Of a stretch of DNA of 64,000 bases, positions 1-7,015 are shown piece after piece. Source of the DNA: Candidatus Hydrogenedentota bacterium (GTDB lineage Bacteria > Hydrogenedentota > Hydrogenedentia > Hydrogenedentales > SLHB01); contig JAKPDK010000120.1 of NCBI GenBank assembly GCA_029552745.1, positions 19,832-83,831 of the forward strand. The letters run 5' to 3'. The notes beneath the pieces were generated by a model. It saw nothing but the letters and a program-made list of their open reading frames with translations, was not told the DNA's origin and did no database searches. Each line of letters starts with the position of its first letter. The first letter of the stretch is position 1. The translations under genes and the position numbers were made by a program.

Positions 1-1776
1 CTTTGCGGCGTCCGCGCGGTAATGTCGCCAGATATAGGTCAGACGGAAACTTCCATACAGTAGCAAGAGAGCAAAGCAAAGAACGGGCACCGTGGCAAAA
101 ACCGCCGGAAACACCTCCGCCAAAGCCAAATCCGAGTACAAATGCAGGGTAGCGGAAAGGCTGTACACAAGCGATTTGGGAGCACCGTCTGTATTGAGCA
201 ATATCGTTTCGTTGCCTTGCGTCATCAAAGTCTCGTAGGCTTCGCGTTGAAAGGCAATGCGGTCGACAGGATACAAAGCAGAGAGACCCGTTGTGGGATA
301 GATTTCTGACGCATCAGGGATGGAGGCAAAAAGCGAGCACAATTCGTCGGGGTTCTCTGACAATGGGGCGTCTGACGCCAAAAACCAACTCTCTTCGCCC
401 GGTTTCAGTGCGATGTGCGCAAAGGAAGTGCGTAACGTTTGCAATATGGAAGCGCCCAAGTACGCCAGTTCGCTGCTCATGTAATTCACAGGACCGCGGA
501 AACGTACGGATATGACTCCTCCTTCCGAAAGATGGCGTTTCAGGGCAGCGAAAAATTCACGTGTGACATAACGATTGGTAACTAATGAAGAAAGATCTCC
601 CACGGATAGAAGAATAAGGTCAAATTTCGGTTGGTCAGCATGTGAATGACTGAAATAGACGCGGGGCTCTTCCGAAGCAATCCCGAATCGCTCCTTGTCT
701 GTCGGGAACATGTCAGGCGCTATCTGCAACAATCGTTTTGGATACGCGGCATCGGGACAAAACCAGACCACCGTTTCAGTCGTCGGCGCCTCTAAGAACC
801 GACTGCAAATCGCTAAAGCGGATTGGCCTACAACCGCTATACGGCGGCTCTTGGGACGTTGCGCCAGATGCATAGCAACGACTTGGGAAGCATGTTCTTT
901 TTCAGGCAAGGTCTCGCAGACGCCGCCCCAAGACAACACGACAAGTTGATCCCGGTTCCACCCATAAAGATAGAGGGTTTGAGGGGTTGTAAAATGCCCA
1001 CCAAATTGACCTGTGGGAATCATACGCCGCCACAGAGATCCTTGGTTATAAGAACTCCATGCGGTGCCCGTTCCGGCGGCGGTTGCCCCTATCAAACCCA
1101 ACGCCGTCAAACCAAGGATCATGTCTTGCATGTGACGTGAACGGCGCTCGTCGGTCATATGAGTAAGCCCTACCAACACGGCAAAAAGGCACGCACCGAT
1201 CAGGATCAAAGTTTCCGATGTGTTACCGTAGGCAAGAAACAAAGTCGCTGAAACGCCGCCGATAAATGCGCCCAACGTTTCCAGGACATAGACGTATGCC
1301 ACGGGTAGTGGGCGGTCTCTCTCGCTCGCCCATCGGCACGTTTTGACGAACAAATAGCCCGTCGTGAACGAAAAGGGCGCTGTGAGCGCAAGCGTCGTTA
1401 CAATCATTCGCCCTAGAGGGAAAAGTTCGAATGTTTCGACACGTGCAAGAGGCCGTGCACAGTGCATGAGCTGAAATTGGAGAGCAAGAATCGGAATGTA
1501 GAACAGACAGACAACCGGGAGCGACGGACCGACTTTATTCTCGCCTTTCCAGGAAATGCGGTTAGGCGTTGTGGCGCCGATACCCACCCAGAATAACCAG
1601 CCCGCAAAGAAACAAGCGGTGGAGAATTCGTTTCCTTCAACAACGGTCAAAAACTCGCGGAATATAACCGTCTGAGCAATCGTGGAGAACAAACCAAGGG
1701 CTATCGGCACGCCTGACAAGGCTATTTGTCGATAGAATGTCTTTGGTTGAAGGGCTGCTGCCTCTTGTCGTTCCAT
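1..1776 (-). CDS. Membrane-embedded spermidine synthase-like protein (3' end beyond window)
   Basis: An open frame runs without a stop from an ATG at 1776 to the window edge, 592 codons, so the gene is truncated at its C-terminus. The first ~240 residues carry several hydrophobic segments; the start (around residues 15-35, with AQTVIFREFL) resembles the membrane part of fused spermidine-synthase-like proteins. A Rossmann-like part follows, with a strand-loop FDLILLSVGDLSSL and then TNRYVTREFFAALKRHLSEGG, matching the post-motif segment of spermidine synthases. A further hydrophobic segment (LALAEVFPAVFATVPVLCF) occurs just before the edge. The classical substrate-binding acidic residues are not obvious, so polyamine synthesis itself is doubtful; many such fusions have unknown substrates. 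The ribosome-binding site is weak. Confidence 0.68.
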   Translation of the reverse strand, partial: MERQEAAALQPKTFYRQIALSGVPIALGLFSTIAQTVIFREFLTVVEGNEFSTACFFAGWLFWVGIGATTPNRISWKGENKVGPSLPVVCLFYIPILALQFQLMHCARPLARVETFELFPLGRMIVTTLALTAPFSFTTGYLFVKTCRWASERDRPLPVAYVYVLETLGAFIGGVSATLFLAYGNTSETLILIGACLFAVLVGLTHMTDERRSRHMQDMILGLTALGLIGATAAGTGTAWSSYNQGSLWRRMIPTGQFGGHFTTPQTLYLYGWNRDQLVVLSWGGVCETLPEKEHASQVVAMHLAQRPKSRRIAVVGQSALAICSRFLEAPTTETVVWFCPDAAYPKRLLQIAPDMFPTDKERFGIASEEPRVYFSHSHADQPKFDLILLSVGDLSSLVTNRYVTREFFAALKRHLSEGGVISVRFRGPVNYMSSELAYLGASILQTLRTSFAHIALKPGEESWFLASDAPLSENPDELCSLFASIPDASEIYPTTGLSALYPVDRIAFQREAYETLMTQGNETILLNTDGAPKSLVYSLSATLHLYSDLALAEVFPAVFATVPVLCFALLLLYGSFRLTYIWRHYRADAAK

Positions 1777-2024
1777 CCCGAACGCGCCGCCTTCGTACCG
1801 TTATAAATGCCTACAGTCATGATGCTACGAAGACCCGTTGGCGCGCAACACAAGAAAGGTTGCTCTTTCGAAACCGATCATAAGCCGTGGTCTCAATAGT
1901 TGCACAAGGCAAAACGGTTAGGATGGAAGGTTCGTCAAGAAACTCGCTATTTCTTTCGTTTTTCTATCATGCGTTCTACGCGGGATTCGACCTTGCAAAC
2001 ATCAAAAAAACGGAAATCTTGAGT

Positions 2025-2471
2025 TTATTGACTTTTGTCCTCAGGCGGGGTCGGCGGCACGGAAGGCATGCTGGACGCTTTTTTCATGAAGAAGAAACCG
2101 ACTGTGAGAGCCAAGATAATCGCCGCGATGCCCAGCAGCGCAAACGTATCCACCTCTTTGATATCCAGAATGATGACTTTTCGGGCTATGGCGATTATCG
2201 CCACAGACATCACGACTTCATGACGGTATTCGCGGTGCGCCATGTAGGTTCTCATGATGGTTTCCAATAATTCCACACCGATGATGACGAGCATGAATTG
2301 CCCAAAGAGTTCCAACAGGCGGTCGACCGAAATGTACAAATAAGGGGGGGTGGTAACACTCTCCAAGATAATCCAGGCGAGGTCAACTGTCGCGAGGAAC
2401 AAAATTAATGCCATCATGACCATAAGCACTGTGACCATAAAGGTCTCGTATTTTTTCAGAAAAGCCGTCAT
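2025..2471 (-). CDS. PsiE-like membrane protein
   Basis: This 148-residue protein has four hydrophobic segments and a short charged/proline-rich C-terminal tail. The pattern LLELFGQFMLVIIGVELLETI followed by MAHREYRHEVVMSVAIIAIARKVIILD is characteristic of the phosphate-starvation-inducible PsiE family, inner-membrane proteins of unknown biochemical role. The ATG at 2471 is chosen because a strong AGGAGG lies 9 nt upstream (2481-2486); a longer in-frame extension to 2519 would bury that site. It stands alone, between the spermidine synthase-like gene and a repeat-filled spacer. No phosphate-box-like operator was recognised upstream. The family call is firm; a phosphate role is inferred from the family only. 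Confidence 0.8.
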   Translation of the reverse strand: MTAFLKKYETFMVTVLMVMMALILFLATVDLAWIILESVTTPPYLYISVDRLLELFGQFMLVIIGVELLETIMRTYMAHREYRHEVVMSVAIIAIARKVIILDIKEVDTFALLGIAAIILALTVGFFFMKKASSMPSVPPTPPEDKSQ

Positions 2472-2692
2472 AGGGATTTCCCTCCTATGGAGTGGAGTTA
2501 CTTTGGGTCTGCAACACATGTACTCGTTACGTGCATGTGTATGTCCTATGGCAAGCCCTCTCGTCCTCGAATGGGAAAAGGAGTGACGAAAGAGGTTCCA
2601 TTGCCCTTATACCTAAAATCTTCCAAGGCAGTCAACCTATTGTTCGAACGGAGCAAATATACAAGAGGACGAAGCGATCTCCTCGGGTATCT

Positions 2693-2953
2693 GTAGGGGC
2701 GCAACGTGTTGCGCCCTTTCACCCGTGGTCCTTCAGGTAAGCGCGAGACATTGATCGGGAGGGCGACCACAGCGGGTCGCCCCTACAATGCGGTACGCGA
2801 GGGCTTTTTTTCTCACATGCCCTTGTTTTCTCTGTAGGGGCGAGGCATGCCTCGCCCTGTTCGGTTATTCTTGCGAGGAGCCGCGTCCGCTACGCGAGGA
2901 ATCAGTCCCCGGTGTTTTTTGTAGGGGCGAGCCCCCGTGCTCGTCCTCTTCGT
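2693..2953. repeat. Cluster of short GTAGGGGCGA palindromes
   Basis: Four copies of a short palindromic repeat occur here. Each arm is GTAGGGGCGA or its complement TCGCCC(CTAC), around a variable centre: about 2693-2717, 2757-2787, 2834-2862 and 2928-2953. The same element recurs singly near 15083, 39090, 39198 and 44740. The centre differs (for example GGCATGCC or GCCCCCGTGC) while the arms stay, as expected for a mobile REP-like hairpin rather than an operator. No gene is seen in 2472-3448; apart from repeats it holds nothing recognisable. Confidence 0.7.
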
Positions 2954-2963
2954 CCCCCTGGTT

Positions 2964-3099
2964 GTCATTGCGAGGAGTAAGACCCCGACGTGACGAAGCA
3001 ATCCCCTCAACCTCGCAGCGCAAGAGAACCTAAGGCAAGGTCATTTTTGAATACCTAAGGGGATTGCCACGTCGCCCCTTCGGGGCTCCTCGCAATGAC
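2964..3099. repeat. Composite inverted repeat A (copy 1)
   Basis: Begins with GTCATTGCGAGGAG and ends with its complement CTCCTCGCAATGAC. Inside lie a GACGAAGCAATCCCCTC block near the left end and a GGGGATTGCCACGTCG block near the right end, so the two halves are similar but not identical. Four more intact copies of 137-139 bp occur in the window (14920, 28486, 39241, 44582) and two decayed ones. All are intergenic. Confidence 0.8.
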
Positions 3100-3448
3100 A
3101 ACCTGGATACGTAGCGTAAGGGGACATCGTGCGTGACGGCATACCTCGCAATGACAGTGCGGGGCGTAGTGCAAGAGGATGCTGGGCGAGGTCCGGGTCC
3201 ACCGCAAGTACCTGGGAAAGTTGTTGCATTGGAGGCAAGGATGACTGCCCCGCGTTGTGCCCGTCAAGGCTGACGTATCGTCTGTGGATGTGCGTGTCAC
3301 GTGGGGTGCTGGGCTGTCTATCTGACCTGAACGGGCGCGAGACCTTATTGCATCTACTTGGGATCTCGTCGGCACATGCTTGGTCTTTTATCGTTCCTTG
3401 GGGGGTAAATAGCGGCAAGGCTCGTCTAATTACGCAACGGATTACGAC

Positions 3449-4381
3449 CTATTTCCGAAGTCTTGCAAAGTATTCGGTGATTGTTTGAACATCTTTCCGA
3501 ATCTGTTCAACCAAATCCTCACGGGAGGGAAACTTTCTTTCGGGGCGCAGTCTGTGATGAAAAATCAGCTCCATCTCTTTTCCTGAGATATCCCCGCTGA
3601 AGTTTATCAGGTGTGCCTCCACAACGACGTTGTCTTGACGAATCGTAGGGGCAATGCCGATGTTGATAGCGGCAGGGTAGGACATCCCATCCAGTAGTGC
3701 TTCCGCCGCATAGACGCCGTGTGCGGGAATGATGCTCCGTGGGGAGATAACGTTTGCCGTGGGAAATCCCAGAGTTTTGCCGATGCCGCGGCCTTGCTCG
3801 ATGCGCCCATGCAGGGCAAATTTTCTGCCAAGAAATAGTTCCGCTTGTTCCAGGTCGCCCTCGAGAATGCGCTCTCGGATCGCTGTGCTGCTCACGCGTT
3901 CGCCTTGTATGAGGAGAGGTGCCATCTGAGAAACTTTGAAACCGAAGCGAGGAGCCATGTTCTCCAGCAGGTCGAAGTCGCCCCGCGCGGCACGTCCAAA
4001 CCGGAAATCATGCCCCACAACAAGCTCCCGCACGCCACATTTACCCAAAAGGACCTTTTCGACAAAATCTTTCGGCTCGAGACTTGCCGTTTCGGCATTA
4101 AAGGGAAAGAAAAAAACTGCGTCCAAGCCAAGGTGCTCCAGCAAGGCGATTTTCTGTTTTTCTGTAGTCAATAAGTTGGGGGTGTGGTTGGGCATAAAGA
4201 ATTCTCGAGGGTGAGGACGAAATGTGAGGACGGCGGCTGTCCCATTGATTCGGCGCGCATCTTGCACTACTTGACGAAGAATCGCTTGGTGTCCCAGGTG
4301 TACCCCGTCAAAACTCCCGATGGTCATGACGACATGCGGCAACCGCGGCGTCTCAGTGAATATGTTATTAACCACGAGCAT
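3449..4381 (-). CDS. ribF: Bifunctional riboflavin kinase/FAD synthetase
   Basis: Makes FMN from riboflavin and FAD from FMN in the cytoplasm. The N-terminal nucleotidyltransferase half has the signature TIGSFDGVHLGHQAIL and a downstream STAIRERILEGD segment (ISSTxIR type). The C-terminal flavokinase half has GRGIGKTLGFPTANV. Length 310 residues is normal. The ATG at 4381 is used because the preceding codons overlap truB and match nothing in the family. It lies 4 nt after the truB stop, last gene of the rimP-nusA-infB operon, the usual truB-ribF order. No FMN riboswitch is seen, which fits a gene expressed from the translation operon. Confidence 0.95.
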   Translation of the reverse strand: MLVVNNIFTETPRLPHVVMTIGSFDGVHLGHQAILRQVVQDARRINGTAAVLTFRPHPREFFMPNHTPNLLTTEKQKIALLEHLGLDAVFFFPFNAETASLEPKDFVEKVLLGKCGVRELVVGHDFRFGRAARGDFDLLENMAPRFGFKVSQMAPLLIQGERVSSTAIRERILEGDLEQAELFLGRKFALHGRIEQGRGIGKTLGFPTANVISPRSIIPAHGVYAAEALLDGMSYPAAINIGIAPTIRQDNVVVEAHLINFSGDISGKEMELIFHHRLRPERKFPSREDLVEQIRKDVQTITEYFARLRK

Positions 4382-4385
4382 GACG

Positions 4386-5276
4386 TCACGAAGATTGAAC
4401 CGCGAGCACGCGTCTCGGTTGAATGCGCCGACCTGGTTGCACCTCACCTAACGCGATCAATTCCCCTCGCTCGTTCTTGATTTGTACCCAACCCTCGACC
4501 ACAGGGCACTCAAACTTCAAATGACTTCGTTCAATGACGCCGCCCGAGAGTGTATTTAGCGCTGCCTTTGCGCACACAACCACCTCTGGTAAATCGAGCG
4601 CCTTTTCCATGGGAAGTAACCGCTCCCTTACGGCATCCGCGGAAGTCAACTCATCCAAAGGCGCGGCTTCGTGTACACCATGTTTTCCAACCCATGTTCG
4701 CCGAAGTGATACCAACGCTGCACCGCATCCCGCCAACTCTCCCACTTCGTGACACAAGGCGCGCGCATACGTGCCGCTGCTGCACCGCAACACAAACTCC
4801 ACATCGGGTGGCTGATAGTCTCGCACGAGAAATTCATGAACGGTAATGGCGCGAGGCTGACGTTCTACGGTCTCTCCTTTACGCGCCAGTTTATAAAGCC
4901 GCTGCCCTTTGACCTTGACAGCGCTGACCATGGGCGGCATCTGCTGAATGTTTCCAGTAAATTTGTTGAACAGGTGCTGTATTTGTGCCAAATGTAATTC
5001 CGGCACAGGACGCACCGCAACCACCTCTCCTTCCATGTCATACGAAGTTGTGGTGATACCGAATCGCATGTTGCCTTCGTAGACCTTGTCCAACGACGTC
5101 AGAAATTCCGACAGGCGCGTGGCGTTTCCCAAACAGAGAATCAGCAGACCGGTTGCGGACGGGTCCAGCGTACCCGTGTGGCCGACCCGTCGTATTCCAA
5201 CCACACGCCGGATTCGGTCTACTACATCATGCGAGGTCAAACCTTGGGGTTTATCTACAAGCAAGACACCGTTCAT
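4386..5276 (-). CDS. truB: tRNA pseudouridine(55) synthase
   Basis: Converts U55 in the T-loop of tRNAs to pseudouridine. The N-terminus GVLLVDKPQGLTSHDVV and the catalytic motif GHTGTLDPSATGLL (Asp at about residue 40) are diagnostic of TruB. The segment PPMVSAVKVKGQRLYKLARKG is the conserved RNA-contacting strand, and the C-terminal ~70 residues look like a PUA domain. The start overlaps the end of nrnA by 4 nt (ATGA arrangement), so the two are probably translationally coupled. Length 296 residues is typical. Confidence 0.95.
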   Translation of the reverse strand: MNGVLLVDKPQGLTSHDVVDRIRRVVGIRRVGHTGTLDPSATGLLILCLGNATRLSEFLTSLDKVYEGNMRFGITTTSYDMEGEVVAVRPVPELHLAQIQHLFNKFTGNIQQMPPMVSAVKVKGQRLYKLARKGETVERQPRAITVHEFLVRDYQPPDVEFVLRCSSGTYARALCHEVGELAGCGAALVSLRRTWVGKHGVHEAAPLDELTSADAVRERLLPMEKALDLPEVVVCAKAALNTLSGGVIERSHLKFECPVVEGWVQIKNERGELIALGEVQPGRRIQPRRVLAVQSS

Positions 5277-6289
5277 CGGGAATTCTCCAGCAGGCGGCGG
5301 GCAACGTCCAACACGGCATCTCGAGCCTGTTCCAAAGGCATGGCGAGGGTTGCACCCGCAGCCCCTACGTGTCCGCCGCCGCCGAAAGGCACGATGAGAC
5401 GTAACGCGTTAAATTCAGGGGCTGCTCGAACACTGATTTTTGTCGTTCCATCGGGCAGTCCACGGAAAAGAATGGCAACTTGTACCCCTTCCACATTTCG
5501 TCCTAGGTTGATGAGATTATTGATGTCTTCTGCACCCGCTCCGGTCTCTTCTAAATCGGAAGGATAGACTTCTGAGTACGCAAGCCGCGTATTCTCCAAG
5601 AATTGCATGCGGCTGAGAATGCGCGCCATCAAACTGAATTTGGCCTGTGACATTGCATCAAAACATCGTTGTGAAATCTCCGCCGCGTTGACGCCGTGTT
5701 CGATCATCCGCGCAGCAAGCCGGTGAGAGCGCGCCGTTGTGGATGCATACCGGAACCCGCCGGTGTCGGTGGCGATCGCCACATACAAGCACAACGCCGC
5801 CTCTGCATCGAGCGGGACACGGGCGACATCGAAAAGCTCAGCGACTATTTCTCCGGTTGCCGCATAGGACGCGTCAACAAGCCGCATATCGCCATCGGGG
5901 TTGTCGTCTACATGGTGGTCGAGTACGACCAACGTGGCGTCTTGCGGAAGCACATCCTGGACGAGACCCAGTCGGTCTCTCCTTGGTGCGTCGAGCAGCA
6001 AGATCAAATCCGGATAAGCAGGGATCTCATTTGGAGACACGATAGATTTGGATCCCGGTAACCAGGAATAGGCATGAGCGGTGGGGTTTTCCAATAGACA
6101 GGTGCATGGGACCCCCATCTTTTGAAGCAAATTCGCCGCAGCAAGCATGCTTCCCACCGCGTCCCCGTCGGGTGACACATGGGTAGCGATGGCGACTGAA
6201 CTTGCTGCGCGTAATTTGGCAACAATCTCGCGCAAATCAACGTTCTTGGTCGCTTGAATCGGATTGTTTTTGATCGTCTTGTTCCGCAC
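5273..6289 (-). CDS. nrnA: DHH-family oligoribonuclease/pAp phosphatase
   Basis: A DHH-DHHA1 phosphoesterase that in relatives degrades nanoRNA and dephosphorylates 3'-phosphoadenosine 5'-phosphate. Visible motifs: HVSPDGDAVGS, LLLDAPRRD, VVLDHHVDD (the DHH triad), IATDTGGFRYAST, and the C-terminal GGGGHVGAAGA of DHHA1. The GTG at 6289 is preferred: AAGGA lies a few nucleotides upstream and the protein becomes 338 residues, near the family norm. This gives a 53-nt overlap with the end of rbfA; a TTG just past the rbfA stop is the alternative. The position rbfA-nrnA-truB is the common one. Confidence 0.9.
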   Translation of the reverse strand: MRNKTIKNNPIQATKNVDLREIVAKLRAASSVAIATHVSPDGDAVGSMLAAANLLQKMGVPCTCLLENPTAHAYSWLPGSKSIVSPNEIPAYPDLILLLDAPRRDRLGLVQDVLPQDATLVVLDHHVDDNPDGDMRLVDASYAATGEIVAELFDVARVPLDAEAALCLYVAIATDTGGFRYASTTARSHRLAARMIEHGVNAAEISQRCFDAMSQAKFSLMARILSRMQFLENTRLAYSEVYPSDLEETGAGAEDINNLINLGRNVEGVQVAILFRGLPDGTTKISVRAAPEFNALRLIVPFGGGGHVGAAGATLAMPLEQARDAVLDVARRLLENSR

Positions 6290-6626
6290 GAATTTCCTTA
6301 AAAACCTCTTCCAGGCGAAATGCTTTATCAAGGGTTGTGTCCGCTTCAAAACGTATTTCGGGCACATAACGGAGCCGGATACTCCGTGCAATTTCTCGCC
6401 GAATCCAGCCAGCGCACTGTTGCAGCCCGATCAACGAACTCTTTCGTTCTTTTTCGGAACCATACAGGCTCACGTAGACCGTGGCGTAACGCAGATCCGG
6501 CGACATTCGGACCTCCATAACAGATACGAATCCGATACGCGGATCTTTGACGCCGTTCAAAAGGAGGTCGGCAATCTTCTTCCGTATTTCTTCGGCAACC
6601 CGTTTGCCACGGCCTTCTTGTTTCAT
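6237..6626 (-). CDS. rbfA: Ribosome-binding factor A
   Basis: Binds the 30S subunit during maturation of 16S rRNA and is needed at low temperature in model bacteria. The protein begins MKQEGRGKRVAEEIRKKIADLL and has KDPRIGFVSVMEVRMSPDLRYA, the KH-like core with the family's characteristic alternation. The ATG at 6626 is chosen over an upstream in-frame start because a GAGG lies 8 nt before it and it falls 10 nt after the DUF503 stop. The 129-residue length is normal. The acidic, glutamine-rich C-terminus overlaps the likely nrnA start. Confidence 0.93.
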   Translation of the reverse strand: MKQEGRGKRVAEEIRKKIADLLLNGVKDPRIGFVSVMEVRMSPDLRYATVYVSLYGSEKERKSSLIGLQQCAGWIRREIARSIRLRYVPEIRFEADTTLDKAFRLEEVFKEIRAEQDDQKQSDSSDQER

Positions 6627-6636
6627 GGTTACATCC

Positions 6637-6918
6637 TCAAAGCATTTCGATGTGGTAATCCAGCAGTTCAGCGCCGTTCTTTTGTGCGGCAAACCGGGCA
6701 ATTTCATTTAGTTGCGCATTGACAAACCGCGTGTCATCTCCGATAACACAGGCGGCAAGTGTCGCACGCGCCCAGAGATCCTTTTCGCCAATCTCCGCCA
6801 CGGAACAGTTATAGCGATTGTGGATCTGCTGTTTTAGGCTCTTCACGACGCGGCGTTTCTCTTTCAACGAATGTGAGCCCGGGATGAGTAATTCAATGTG
6901 GAGCACACCGATAGTCAC
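6637..6918 (-). CDS. DUF503 (YlxP-like) protein
   Basis: A 93-residue protein with the family start MTIGVLHIELLIPGSHSLKEKRRVVKSL and a following NCSVAEIGEKDLWARATLA segment. DUF503 proteins, called YlxP in Bacillus subtilis, are encoded between infB and rbfA in many bacteria, as here, and are thought to act in ribosome maturation; the biochemical role is not settled. It follows infB after 97 nt containing a perfect palindrome, and its stop lies 10 nt before rbfA. Confidence 0.9.
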   Translation of the reverse strand: MTIGVLHIELLIPGSHSLKEKRRVVKSLKQQIHNRYNCSVAEIGEKDLWARATLAACVIGDDTRFVNAQLNEIARFAAQKNGAELLDYHIEML

Positions 6919-6986
6919 GTGTCGAATCCTGCTGTCGTGTCGGAGTTTGCCGCCCCCGAAGCAGCGCCCTCGATAGCATTATCTTT

Positions 6987-7013
6987 TTTGTAACAAACCA
7001 GGTTTGTTACAAA
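6987..7013. other. Perfect 13-bp inverted repeat after infB
   Basis: Two 13-bp arms (TTTGTAACAAACC and its complement) are separated by a single base, just behind the infB stop codon. As RNA a one-base loop is tight, so a few bases would open. There is no T-run after it in the direction of the operon, so it is not a standard intrinsic terminator. It could be a protein-binding site, an mRNA-stabilising hairpin or a mobile element scar. Confidence 0.55.
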
Positions 7014-7015
7014 CT

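Noticed and set aside
2636..2660. TTCGAA-type T-loop suggesting a tRNA
   Set aside because: No matching T-stem, anticodon arm or acceptor stem surrounds it.
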